From: Kibdelosporangium philippinense
Lineage (GTDB): Bacteria; Actinomycetota; Actinomycetes; Mycobacteriales; Pseudonocardiaceae
Length of the DNA stretch: 64,000 bases
Assembly: GCF_021390435.2 (NCBI RefSeq)
Contig: NZ_JAJVCN010000004.1
Coordinates: 186,001 to 250,000, forward strand
Reading direction: 5' to 3'
This document shows, piece by piece, positions 57,149 through 64,000 of the stretch; positions within the stretch are counted from its first letter, which is position 1, and every line of letters starts with the position of its first letter. The translations under genes were made by a program, and so were the position numbers. The notes under the pieces are model-generated. The model was not told the origin of the DNA and did no database searches. It saw only the letters and a list, made by a program, of their open reading frames with translations.

Positions 57149-58225
57149 TTATTCCCTGGACTTGACCTCGCCGCGGAGAACCGCGTCCAGGTCGTAACGG
57201 GCAGGTTCTTCCAACTGCGTGTAGTCGCACGACGACGGCTCACGGTCCGGCCGCCAGCGCTTGAACTGCGCGGTGTGCCGGAACCGGCTCGGATAGCCGC
57301 CCTCGGTGTGCTCGTAGCCGACCTCGACCACACGCTCCAACCGGAACGGCACCCACTCGGCCTGTGCGCTGCGCCACCGGTTGATCTCGCCGGGAACCCT
57401 TGTGCCCTCAGCGATCTCACCGACCCACGGGTGGTTTTCGTCTCCACCGGGAATCAGATACGCCAGCTCAGCCGCGAGTTCACGGCGACGCTCGGCCGGG
57501 AACGACCCGACCACGCCAACGCTGTGCAGGGTGCCATTGTGGTCGTACAAACCGAGCAGCAAAGACCCCACGGACGTGCCCGGCTCGGTGTCCTTGTACC
57601 AGCGGATTCCAGCGACCACACAGTCAGCGGTCCTGGAATGCTTGAACTTCAGCATCGACCGTTTGTCCGGTGTGTACGGTCCCTGCGCCGCTTTGCCGAC
57701 CACGCCGTCCAATCCGGCGCCTTCGAACAGCGTGAACCACTCCCTGGCCAGGTCGGCGTCCTGGGTCGCGGGCGTCAGGCTGACCGCGTCGGTGCCGGAC
57801 ACCAGGTCGACGAGGATGTCCCGGCGCTTCACACCCGGCTCTTCAAGCACCTCGCCGGACGGGACCTGCAGCACGTCGAACGCCACAAAGGTCGCGGGTG
57901 TGGTCTCCGCCAACATGTTCACGCGACTGGCCGCCGGGTGGATACGTTCGGACAGCGCGTCGAAATCCAGCCGCCCGTTGCGGCCGACGACCAGTTCACC
58001 GTCCAGCACGACGCCAGATGGCAGCCCTTCCCGAAGCCGGGCGACCATTTCGGGAAAGTACCTGTTCAGCGGCTTCGTGGACCGCGACTGCAGTACGACG
58101 TCGTCGCCATCGCGGAACACCAGGCAACGAAACCCGTCCCACTTCGGCTCGAAGATCAGGTCAGCGCCGTCGGGGATGCTGCCCGCGGCCTTGGCGAGCA
58201 TGGGTTTGACCGGTGGAGTCAGCAC
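57149..58225 (-). CDS. ATP-dependent DNA ligase (LigC-like)
   Basis: A 358-residue ligase: the adenylation motif I is FEPKWDGFRCLVF with the lysine nucleophile, motif III region FVAFDVLQV, motif IV GLDGVVGKAAQGPY and motif V MLKFKHSRTADCVV. An OB-fold domain follows (GSLLLGLYDHNGTLHSVGVV, ending TAQFKRWRPDREP). It seals nicks using ATP and belongs to the LigC group that supports end joining and repair. GTG 58225 directly abuts the preceding stop (TGAGTG), so it is coupled to the reductase gene. No Ku gene is present in the window. Confidence 0.92.
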   Translation of the reverse strand: MLTPPVKPMLAKAAGSIPDGADLIFEPKWDGFRCLVFRDGDDVVLQSRSTKPLNRYFPEMVARLREGLPSGVVLDGELVVGRNGRLDFDALSERIHPAASRVNMLAETTPATFVAFDVLQVPSGEVLEEPGVKRRDILVDLVSGTDAVSLTPATQDADLAREWFTLFEGAGLDGVVGKAAQGPYTPDKRSMLKFKHSRTADCVVAGIRWYKDTEPGTSVGSLLLGLYDHNGTLHSVGVVGSFPAERRRELAAELAYLIPGGDENHPWVGEIAEGTRVPGEINRWRSAQAEWVPFRLERVVEVGYEHTEGGYPSRFRHTAQFKRWRPDREPSSCDYTQLEEPARYDLDAVLRGEVKSRE

Positions 58226-58963
58226 TCAGCGACGATAGGCCAGCATCAGGAAGTCGTCATCCCGCAACGCCGCCGCCAGGCGCATGCGCCGCGCTTCGGC
58301 CAGCACCGGCCCGGCCGAGATCCGGCCGGAGTCGCCCGCCGTGAGCTGGGGCGACAGGGTCAGGTTGAGCTGGTCGACCAGGTTGGCGGCGATCATGCCG
58401 CCGAACAGCCGTGGCCCGCCCTCGCAATTGACCCGGTTCAGCCCGCGTTTGCCCAGTTCAGCAAGGGCCAGGTTGAGATCGACGTGCTCATCGCCGACGA
58501 CAACGACCTCGGCGCCCGCGTCGGTCAGCGCCTGCTTGCCGGGCGCGGCCTCGGACGTGAACAGGATCGGCGGCACGAGCGTGTCGGTGATCAGCAGCGA
58601 GTCAGGGGTGATCGAGCACTTCCCGGTCACCACCGCGACCGGTGGCAGCGGCGCGAGGCCGAGCCGTTCGCGGCGTTCCGCGCGTACCTCGTTGCGCTTG
58701 AGGCCGCGATAACGCTCGATCAACGCGGTCGTCGCGCCGACCAGGATCACGTCGGCGAGGTCACGCTGCAAGTGGAAGACCTTCTGATCGCCGGGCCCGG
58801 ACAGCTCGGCCGACCTGCCTGCCACGGTCACCGCGCCGTCCAGGCTGGAGACGAAGTTCACCTGGACGAACGGCCGATCCAGCTCGGCCGGATAGTCGTA
58901 GAGCTGCTCGAGCGCGCTGTCGGTGAGCTCGTAGGCGTCGGGATCCGGCCAGAGGGTCTGCAC
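58226..58963 (-). CDS. RibD C-terminal-domain (pyrimidine reductase family) protein
   Basis: A 245-residue dihydrofolate-reductase-fold protein related to the reductase half of RibD. Signatures are RPFVQVNFVSSLDGAVTVAG, DLADVILVGATTALIERY, PLPPVAVVTG and RVNCEGGPRLFGGMIAANLVDQL. It probably reduces a ribosylated pyrimidine-like substrate with NADPH; the deaminase half is absent. GTG 58963 (VQTLWPDPDAYEL) matches the usual start. Its start lies only 15 bases from that of zapE on the other strand. First gene of a possible operon with the ligase and oxidoreductase. Confidence 0.86.
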   Translation of the reverse strand: MQTLWPDPDAYELTDSALEQLYDYPAELDRPFVQVNFVSSLDGAVTVAGRSAELSGPGDQKVFHLQRDLADVILVGATTALIERYRGLKRNEVRAERRERLGLAPLPPVAVVTGKCSITPDSLLITDTLVPPILFTSEAAPGKQALTDAGAEVVVVGDEHVDLNLALAELGKRGLNRVNCEGGPRLFGGMIAANLVDQLNLTLSPQLTAGDSGRISAGPVLAEARRMRLAAALRDDDFLMLAYRR

Positions 58964-58978
58964 GGATGCAATGAGACC

Positions 58979-60013
58979 ATGCCGGGCATGCCCGCTCCAC
59001 GCCTGGTAGACCGCCGTCCGGAGATCGCAGCGGAGGAGTTGGTCGCCGAACTGGTTCCGCCGCCCAGGTTCGCCGATGTCCGGTTCGATACGTACGTTCC
59101 GAACCCCGACGAGCCCAGCCAGGCCGCGGCCGTGGTGGCCGCGCAGGCGTTCGCGCAGCGTGTCGGCGTGGTGCGCAGGCGAGGCCTGCTCAACCGGGTC
59201 TTCAGCAAGCCGTTGCCGGAGCCCGCGCCGGGGCTGTACCTCGATGGCGGTTTCGGCGTCGGGAAAACCCACCTGCTGGCCTCCTTGTGGCATGCCGTGC
59301 CCTTCGAGGCGAAGGCGTACGGCACGTTCGTGGAGATCACGAACCTCGTTGGCGCGCTTGGCTTTCCTGAGGCAGTGCGGCGGTTGTCCACGCAGAAGCT
59401 GCTCGCGATCGACGAGTTCGAACTGGACGATCCCGGCGATACGACCCTGGTCACCAGGCTGCTGACCGAGCTCACCGACGCGGGCGTGTACGTGGCCACT
59501 ACGTCGAACACATTGCCGGACAAGCTGGGCGAAGGCCGGTTCGCGGCGCAGGACTTCATCAGGGAGATCCGCACGCTCTCGGAACGGTTCACCGTGGTTC
59601 GAGTGGACGGTCCGGACTACCGGCACCGAGGCCTGCCCGACGCGCCGGATCCGCCGACTGACGCGCAGATCGACCAGCGCGCCGCGGCGATCCCCGGCGC
59701 CACCGTGGACGACTTCGACGAGCTGTGCGCGCATTTGGCGAAGCTGCATCCGTCGCGCTACGGCAAACTCGTCGCCGGTTTGCCGGCCGTGTTCATCAAA
59801 GGCCTGCACGCGGTGCCCAATCAGGACGTCGGGCTGCGCATGGTCGCATTGGCCGACCGGTTGTACGACCGCGCGGTGCCGGTCGCGGTGTCCGGCGAAT
59901 CGTTGTCGATGTTGTATACCGACGAGATGCTGCGCGGCGGTTACCGCAAGAAGTATCTGCGTTCGATCAGCAGGCTGACCGCTCTGGCTCGGGACGCCGG
60001 TTTTCAGCGGTGA
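58979..60013 (+). CDS. zapE: Cell division protein ZapE (AFG1-like ATPase)
   Basis: A 344-residue ATPase. The Walker A motif is GLYLDGGFGVGKTHLL and Walker B LLAIDEFELDDPGD; ATTSNTLPDKLGEGRF and FIREIRTLSERFTVVRVDGPDYRHR are characteristic of the AFG1/ZapE family, which interacts with the FtsZ ring in proteobacteria. ATG 58979 is taken, with ATG 58988 as alternative; neither has a strong ribosome-binding site. A much longer open frame upstream lies antisense to the ligase and reductase genes and is rejected. Confidence 0.9.
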   Translation: MPGMPAPRLVDRRPEIAAEELVAELVPPPRFADVRFDTYVPNPDEPSQAAAVVAAQAFAQRVGVVRRRGLLNRVFSKPLPEPAPGLYLDGGFGVGKTHLLASLWHAVPFEAKAYGTFVEITNLVGALGFPEAVRRLSTQKLLAIDEFELDDPGDTTLVTRLLTELTDAGVYVATTSNTLPDKLGEGRFAAQDFIREIRTLSERFTVVRVDGPDYRHRGLPDAPDPPTDAQIDQRAAAIPGATVDDFDELCAHLAKLHPSRYGKLVAGLPAVFIKGLHAVPNQDVGLRMVALADRLYDRAVPVAVSGESLSMLYTDEMLRGGYRKKYLRSISRLTALARDAGFQR

Positions 60014-60394
60014 GGGTCGAAGTGCCGCCATTTGCCCAATCGGGCGCGTTGTGGGTTTCATCGCACCCCAACAATTGATCACGAAATGCGGCATAGAGTG
60101 TCTGTGCGGTTACTCGATCAACCGTGCCAGTTGATCTGTTTCGTTATACCGAATCACTTCGGAAAGTTTCCAACGAAGATCATCGGCAGGCGCTGACATG
60201 CACAGATGGGATTCTGTTGCGCCTCATGATGTTCGTGTGTTAGTACTCACGGACCAGCATGAGTGAGCTGCATGGCTCCGTCCGATAGTGGGTTACCGGC
60301 AGTTAGCCTGTCGTTTAAGGTCCCGGGCACGCCCGATGCTGGCGTAATTCGAGGGGGTCAGTACGAAATTGAGGAACGTGTGTTGAGACGGTCC
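60014..60394. other. Intergenic region upstream of the second binding-protein gene
   Basis: About 380 bases without a convincing gene. A short hairpin (CCGAATCACTTCGG, near 60152-60165) may end zapE transcription. The region beyond is moderately A/T-rich and should hold the promoter of the binding-protein gene; no clear operator is seen. Confidence 0.4.
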
Positions 60395-61390
60395 ATGGAA
60401 ACCGTACGTCAAACGAGCACGTTGAGCCGCAGGACGCTGCTCGCTGGTATGGGCGCGTTCGCGCTGAGTGCCTGTACCGATTCGTCGTCGACGCCGGCGA
60501 ATCCGGCACCTGAGGTCCCGCGGATCCGCCTTGGTGTGCTGGAAGTAACCGATACCGCTCCACTGTTCGTCGCTCAGCGTGAGGGAATCTTCGAGAAATA
60601 CGGTCTCAAGCCGGAGTTCGTCACCATGGAGCTCACCGGCGACCAGCGGCCGAACCTGGAACTGGGTGGCCAGGCCGACGTGACCTTCGACAGCTGGGTC
60701 ACGATCTTCCTCAACATCACCGACGGCGCCGACTGGGTTGTGCTCGGCGAGGCATACCAGGCAGCGCCGCGGACAACCGGACTGGTCATCGGGCAGACCG
60801 GGATCAACCGGCTGCGCAGCGTCGCGGACCTGCGGGGCAAGCAGATCGGCGTGAACAACAAGCGCGGCCTCGGCGTGTTGCTGACCAACAGTTTGCTGCG
60901 GCTCAACGGGATGCAGCCGACCGACGTGACCTACGTCGAGCGGCCGTTCGACCAGTTGGCCAAGGCAGTCGTGGACGGCGAAGTGTCCGCGGCGTGGATG
61001 GTCGAGCCGTACATGACGCGCTCCCAGATCGAAACCAAGTGCGTGCTGTTCGCCGACACGGCCGTCGGCCCGACCGCGGACTTCCCGCAGTCCGGCTACG
61101 CCTGCTCGCGCACGTTCGCGCGCAACAACCCCAACACGGTCCGGGCGTTCCAGTTGGCGCTCGCCGAGGCGCAGCAGCGCGCGCTGGACCGTTCCCTGGT
61201 CGAGGAAGTGCTGCCGGAGTACATCAAGGTGAGCAAGAACGTGGCGCAGCTGATGAGCATGGGCGCGTACCCCAGCACCACGCTGGCTGTGCGGCCGCAG
61301 CGCGTCGCCGACCTGATGCTGGAGCAGCAGTTCCTGAAGAGCAGAATCGACGTGACCGCACGCATGGCGACAGCGAACCCGCCGTCCTGA
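60395..61390 (+). CDS. ABC-transporter substrate-binding lipoprotein (NMT1/SsuA type), Tat-like signal
   Basis: A 331-residue lipoprotein. The signal LSRRTLLAGMGAFALSAC has a twin arginine and a lipobox Cys. The binding domain has RLGVLEVTDTAPLFVAQREGIF, LELGGQADVTFDSWVTIFLN, ADLRGKQIGVNNKRGLGVLL and VSAAWMVEPYMT. It parallels the protein at 44203 in domain order and in the C-terminal TVRAFQLALAEAQQRAL segment, so the two are paralogues. No permease or ATPase gene adjoins. ATG 60395 is preferred; GTG 60380 is in frame. A strong terminator follows. Confidence 0.84.
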   Translation: METVRQTSTLSRRTLLAGMGAFALSACTDSSSTPANPAPEVPRIRLGVLEVTDTAPLFVAQREGIFEKYGLKPEFVTMELTGDQRPNLELGGQADVTFDSWVTIFLNITDGADWVVLGEAYQAAPRTTGLVIGQTGINRLRSVADLRGKQIGVNNKRGLGVLLTNSLLRLNGMQPTDVTYVERPFDQLAKAVVDGEVSAAWMVEPYMTRSQIETKCVLFADTAVGPTADFPQSGYACSRTFARNNPNTVRAFQLALAEAQQRALDRSLVEEVLPEYIKVSKNVAQLMSMGAYPSTTLAVRPQRVADLMLEQQFLKSRIDVTARMATANPPS

Positions 61391-61407
61391 CAGCAGGCAA
61401 AACAAAT

Positions 61408-61431
61408 GAGCACGGCGTGATCGCCGTGCTC
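61408..61431. terminator. Bidirectional hairpin terminator
   Basis: GAGCACGGCG and its exact complement flank TGAT, followed by ATTTTG on the plus strand and ATTTGTTTTG on the minus strand. It lies between the converging stops of the binding-protein gene (61390) and the small gene at 61448. Confidence 0.85.
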
Positions 61432-61447
61432 ATTTTGCTTGTGGCGC

Positions 61448-61651
61448 CTACCTCTTGCGGCGGTTGGCGTTGACCAGAGTCCACACCGATACCGGTTGCC
61501 TGGTCTCGTCCGTGCTGGACGACGCGGGCGCGGCCGGTGGCTCCTGCGAGCGCTCCACTCGCGAGCGAGGTTTGGGCGGCGGACTGTCTGCGACGGCTCG
61601 TCGTGAGCTTAGTTCTTGGCGGAGTTGGTCGTAGATCGGTGTATCAGTCAC
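61448..61651 (-). CDS. Small hypothetical protein (67 residues)
   Basis: A GTG-started 67-residue frame, TDTPIYDQLRQELSSRRAV, followed by a Pro/Ser-rich linker and ending TLVNANRRKR. The opening resembles short uncharacterised actinobacterial proteins that begin MTDTPIFDQL. It is hydrophilic, basic at the end and probably disordered in the middle. No ribosome-binding site of strength is visible. A bidirectional terminator at its 3' side supports it being transcribed. Confidence 0.55.
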   Translation of the reverse strand: MTDTPIYDQLRQELSSRRAVADSPPPKPRSRVERSQEPPAAPASSSTDETRQPVSVWTLVNANRRKR

Positions 61652-61978
61652 CGCCGTCCTTCCGTCGCCGTGGTCGATGCCACAAGATTACGCCCGGTGC
61701 GCAAGTCCCTTCACAGCGCCACCCCCATAAGTCGGAGTCGGCGTCAATCCGCCACTCGGCCGTAGCTCAGTTGGAGTACGCACGCGCCTCCGCGGGAGAC
61801 CTCGGCACGTCATCGGGTTTGCGAGGCTGTAACTCGGCCGCGGTCACGCACTCGGCCCAGTGTCGATTCTTCCTCCTGCGGCGAAGCTGGCCATAGGCCG
61901 AACATCTCGTAACACTTCAGCACCGTGGGTCAGCCGGATAGCTGTGTCGCAGGAATGTTCGCGCCGTGGTGCTCGCAC
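61652..61978. other. Intergenic stretch with a tRNA-like sequence
   Basis: No protein gene is seen over 327 bases. At about 61757-61842 the sequence CGTAGCTCAGTTGGAGTACG looks like the D-arm of a tRNA, but the expected TTCGAAT T-loop is replaced by GGGTTTGCGAGG and no cloverleaf with a sound acceptor stem can be drawn. It may be a decayed tRNA gene or attachment-site scar. Confidence 0.35.
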
Positions 61979-63697
61979 TCATGGCTTCATCTCGTACACA
62001 CCGGCCAACGCGACCACCTGCTCCCACACCTGGTCGAACGAAGAACTGACAGGCTTACGGACCGCCCCAAGCGCCCATTCCTGCTGCGCCTGGGTCGAGC
62101 TGCGTTTGCCGTGCAACGCGACCGCGTGCCCGGAGAAGTCGCGGACCAGCACCTCGAACACGGCACCGAGCACGTCCTCGTCCAGCCCGATGATCTCGGC
62201 CTGCTCGAGGATCAGCTGCCCGTAGACGATCAGCGTGAACAGCTCGCCCAGGGTGAGCGTGAAGTCCAGATCCCCCTGCTGTTCCGGCGTGGGCGGCGCG
62301 TTCTGGATCAGCTGGGCGAACGACTCGGCCTGCTCGGTGAACTGCGCGACCGTCGGCACGTGCGCGAACTTGCGGTACGCGCCGTGCCAGTCGTGGAACC
62401 GGATCTTGCCCAGTCCGCGCGCCGGGCCCTGTCGGAACAGGAACTCGTCGTCCGCGCTGTCGGTACGCGTTGGCACGGCCGGATAGTCCTGCGGCTGGAA
62501 CAGGTACGCGGGCATGAACTTCAGGATCAGCGCGAGGTTGACCGCGACGGTTCCTTCAAGCTTGGGCAGGCCGGTGACGTCGGATTTGGCGACCGTCGTG
62601 AAGCTGTCGGACTCGAAACCCTTGGCCGCCACGACATCGCCGAGCAATGCGATCACTTTCTCGGCCTCGGTGGTGACCTTCATCTTCGTGATCGGGTTGT
62701 ACAGCAGGTAGCGGCGGTCTTCGGCGTTCGCGCTGCGGAAGTAGTCCACGGCCCGGTCGGAGAACAGCCGCATCCCGATCAGCCGCGTGTACGCCTCGAC
62801 GAACCCAGTCCGCACGTGCGTGAAGTTGGTGACTGGCTTGCCGTACAGGATCCTGTTGTGCGCGTGGGTGATCGCTTCGTACAGCGCGTGGGTGGCCAGG
62901 CCGATCCCGCCGAAGCACAGGTTGAACTTGCCGATGTTCACCGTGTTCAGCGCGGCGGAGAAGGCTGCTTCACCCGTGTGCAGGATGTCTTGTGCGGCAA
63001 CGGGATAGTCCGACAGTTCGAACTGGGAGACGTACATCTGCGCGGGCACGACGTTGCGCACGAGGAGGTAGTTGGGGTGCGTTGAGTCGGCGGCGAAGAA
63101 CACGTACTGGTCCGGGCCCTCGACGCCGGCGATCCGGCCGAACACCGACACCGTGGTCGCGCAGTCGCCGTTGCCGATGTAGTACTTGCCGCCGTTGGCG
63201 CGGTAGCCGCCTTCGCCGTCCGGCGTCAGGACCATGTCGGAGGCGTAGATGTCGGCGCCATGCTCCTTTTCGGACAGCCCGAACGCGGCGACCTGGCCCC
63301 GGGCCAGCTCACTGGCGGCGCGCTGGCGTGCCACGGCGTTGTCGCTCTGCCACACGGGCCCGAGGCCGAGCACGGTGACCTGCCACGGGTACCAGTAGTT
63401 GATCCCGTAGAAACCGAGCACCTCTGACATGGCCGCGATGCGCGCGGTGTCCCAGCGTTTGTCCGGGTTGCCGTCGGCGTCACGGGCGGGCGTGAGGAAC
63501 GTGGCGAAGACGTCGTTCTCGCCGACGAAGTCGAGAAAATCCTGGTAACGCACCTTGCCATGGAAGTCGGCCAGCAGCTTGCGCTTGCCCCGTGACTCGA
63601 ACCAGTCGATGGTCGCCCGCAGCAGCCGCTTGGTCTCTGGATCGAACTGACCAGGATCGTAGCGGTGCGGATGCAGCAACAGGTCGGTGCTGGGCAT
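61979..63697 (-). CDS. Acyl-CoA dehydrogenase family protein (acyl-CoA oxidase-like)
   Basis: A 572-residue flavoprotein of the acyl-CoA dehydrogenase superfamily. FGLSEKEHGADIYASDMVLTP and GGKYYIGNGDCAT are the FAD/substrate-binding middle-domain motifs, and FNLCFGGIGLATHALYEAI plus YNPITKMKVTTEAEKVI lie in the C-terminal helical domain. The length exceeds the usual ~390 residues and resembles large mycobacterial FadE proteins. It probably desaturates an acyl-CoA. The gene is divergent from a TetR regulator with a strong operator between them, which predicts repression by that protein and induction by an acyl-CoA. Confidence 0.86.
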   Translation of the reverse strand: MPSTDLLLHPHRYDPGQFDPETKRLLRATIDWFESRGKRKLLADFHGKVRYQDFLDFVGENDVFATFLTPARDADGNPDKRWDTARIAAMSEVLGFYGINYWYPWQVTVLGLGPVWQSDNAVARQRAASELARGQVAAFGLSEKEHGADIYASDMVLTPDGEGGYRANGGKYYIGNGDCATTVSVFGRIAGVEGPDQYVFFAADSTHPNYLLVRNVVPAQMYVSQFELSDYPVAAQDILHTGEAAFSAALNTVNIGKFNLCFGGIGLATHALYEAITHAHNRILYGKPVTNFTHVRTGFVEAYTRLIGMRLFSDRAVDYFRSANAEDRRYLLYNPITKMKVTTEAEKVIALLGDVVAAKGFESDSFTTVAKSDVTGLPKLEGTVAVNLALILKFMPAYLFQPQDYPAVPTRTDSADDEFLFRQGPARGLGKIRFHDWHGAYRKFAHVPTVAQFTEQAESFAQLIQNAPPTPEQQGDLDFTLTLGELFTLIVYGQLILEQAEIIGLDEDVLGAVFEVLVRDFSGHAVALHGKRSSTQAQQEWALGAVRKPVSSSFDQVWEQVVALAGVYEMKP

Positions 63698-63720
63698 GTC
63701 GAGCCTCCCGGGCAGGCAAT

Positions 63721-63747
63721 ACTACTGACAAGTAGTAATAAACTACT
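63721..63747. promoter_or_regulatory. TetR-type operator between acyl-CoA dehydrogenase and regulator genes
   Basis: ACTACT-GACA-AGTAGT (63721-63736) is a perfect 6-4-6 inverted repeat, and its second half forms a further inverted repeat with ACTACT at 63742-63747 across AATAA. Three alternating half-sites in an 86-base divergent intergenic region are a likely binding site for the adjacent TetR protein. Confidence 0.75.
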
Positions 63748-63783
63748 GTAGGGTAACTTTGTCCAGAGGGCGGTGAGAAAACG

Positions 63784-64000
63784 GTGTTGAGTTCACAGCG
63801 CAAGCGTCGCCCATATGCGCCGCGCGTGCCCGCCGAGCAGCGCCGCGAACAGCTGCTGGACGCCGCCCTGCGCGTGGTCGTCACCCAAGGGCACAGCGCA
63901 GCGACCATGGACGCGGTCGCCGAGCAGGCAGGCGTCACGAAACCGGTCGTCTACAGCCAGTTCCGCAGCCGCAACGAGCTACTGACCGCCCTGCTGCGCC
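63784..64000 (+). CDS. TetR-family transcriptional regulator (3' truncated by window)
   Basis: Only the first 72 residues are present. RVPAEQRREQLLDAALRVVV followed by ATMDAVAEQAGVTKPVVYSQF is the TetR DNA-binding domain, with the helix-turn-helix around residues 43-62. GTG 63784 has GGTGAG upstream. Divergent from the acyl-CoA dehydrogenase; the inverted repeats at 63721-63747 are the probable operator, so it likely represses both genes. Confidence 0.9.
   Translation, partial: MLSSQRKRRPYAPRVPAEQRREQLLDAALRVVVTQGHSAATMDAVAEQAGVTKPVVYSQFRSRNELLTALLR

Noticed and set aside
57275..58978. Upstream extension of the zapE frame
   Set aside because: The extension is antisense to the ligase and RibD-like genes; ZapE motifs start only after 58979.
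61757..61842. Functional tRNA gene
   Set aside because: The D-arm resembles a tRNA but the T-loop consensus and a matched acceptor stem are lacking.

Overview
The window is high-GC DNA with dense genes, frequent GTG starts and many ATGA/GTGA stop-start overlaps. It carries a conservon (cvnABCD), a coproporphyrin-type haem pathway, DUF3558 lipoproteins, a WXG/PPE-like protein and many lipoproteins. This points to a mycelial actinomycete, most likely of the Pseudonocardiales (Amycolatopsis, Kibdelosporangium or Lentzea-like). The gene order permease, TrmA-like, dxs, RNase D, DUF3000, hemE, hemY, chdC, msrB recalls, from memory, the Rv2690c-Rv2674 stretch of Mycobacterium tuberculosis, so the core is conserved chromosome with accessory insertions.

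Layout. 1-5.6 kb: permease tail, a 5-methyluridine-type RNA methyltransferase, an aldehyde dehydrogenase and poorly known genes, including a YezG-like domain with a Pro/Gly-rich tail. 5.7-9.5 kb: dxs, then a two-component system. 9.6-12.4 kb: a secreted I36-type inhibitor, a DUF72 protein and a Tat-exported PHP-type metallohydrolase gene broken by two single-base frameshifts. 13-16.4 kb: a fatty-acid beta-oxidation operon behind two operator-like palindromes. 16.8-21.1 kb: RNase D, a LuxR-type response regulator, an M19 dipeptidase, a 34-bp repeat block and DUF3000. 21.3-28.4 kb: hemE-hemY, a complete conservon, then chdC. 28.5-32.7 kb: a 64-residue exported peptide with three DMGYN repeats, divergent from a large LuxR (LAL) ATPase regulator, then NIPSNAP and DUF6328 proteins. 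32.8-36.8 kb: a 1080-residue subtilisin and a lipoprotein. 36.8-40.4 kb: an operon of TIGR04222-type membrane proteins with Gly/Cys-rich tails, a DUF692 (MNIO) iron enzyme and a small partner protein. 40.5-47.3 kb: msrB, a hisS paralogue, a LigD-type polymerase, a Cys-rich metallothionein-like protein, an orphan ABC binding protein, a methyltransferase and a PHP protein. 47.5-53.6 kb: type VII secretion-associated genes (three DUF3558 lipoproteins, a helical protein, a PPE-like Gly-rich protein) interrupted by an IS1380-family element with a CTAG target duplication. 53.6-64 kb: EamA exporter, an alpha/beta hydrolase lacking its serine, a flavin oxidoreductase, LigC-like ligase, RibD-like reductase, zapE, a second orphan binding protein, an acyl-CoA dehydrogenase and the start of a divergent TetR regulator.

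How genes work together. hemE, hemY and chdC are three steps of the coproporphyrin-dependent haem route; the ferrochelatase is not in the window. The conservon between them is a membrane kinase/roadblock/DUF742/GTPase signalling unit. The thiolase and multifunctional hydratase/dehydrogenase form one beta-oxidation operon. The DUF692 enzyme is translationally coupled to its small partner and follows proteins with Cys/Gly tails, which suggests a protein-modification cassette. The most novel candidates are this MNIO/TIGR04222 cassette and the DMGYN-repeat peptide next to the LAL regulator. Everything is read by eye; family calls rest on motif recognition, not on searches.
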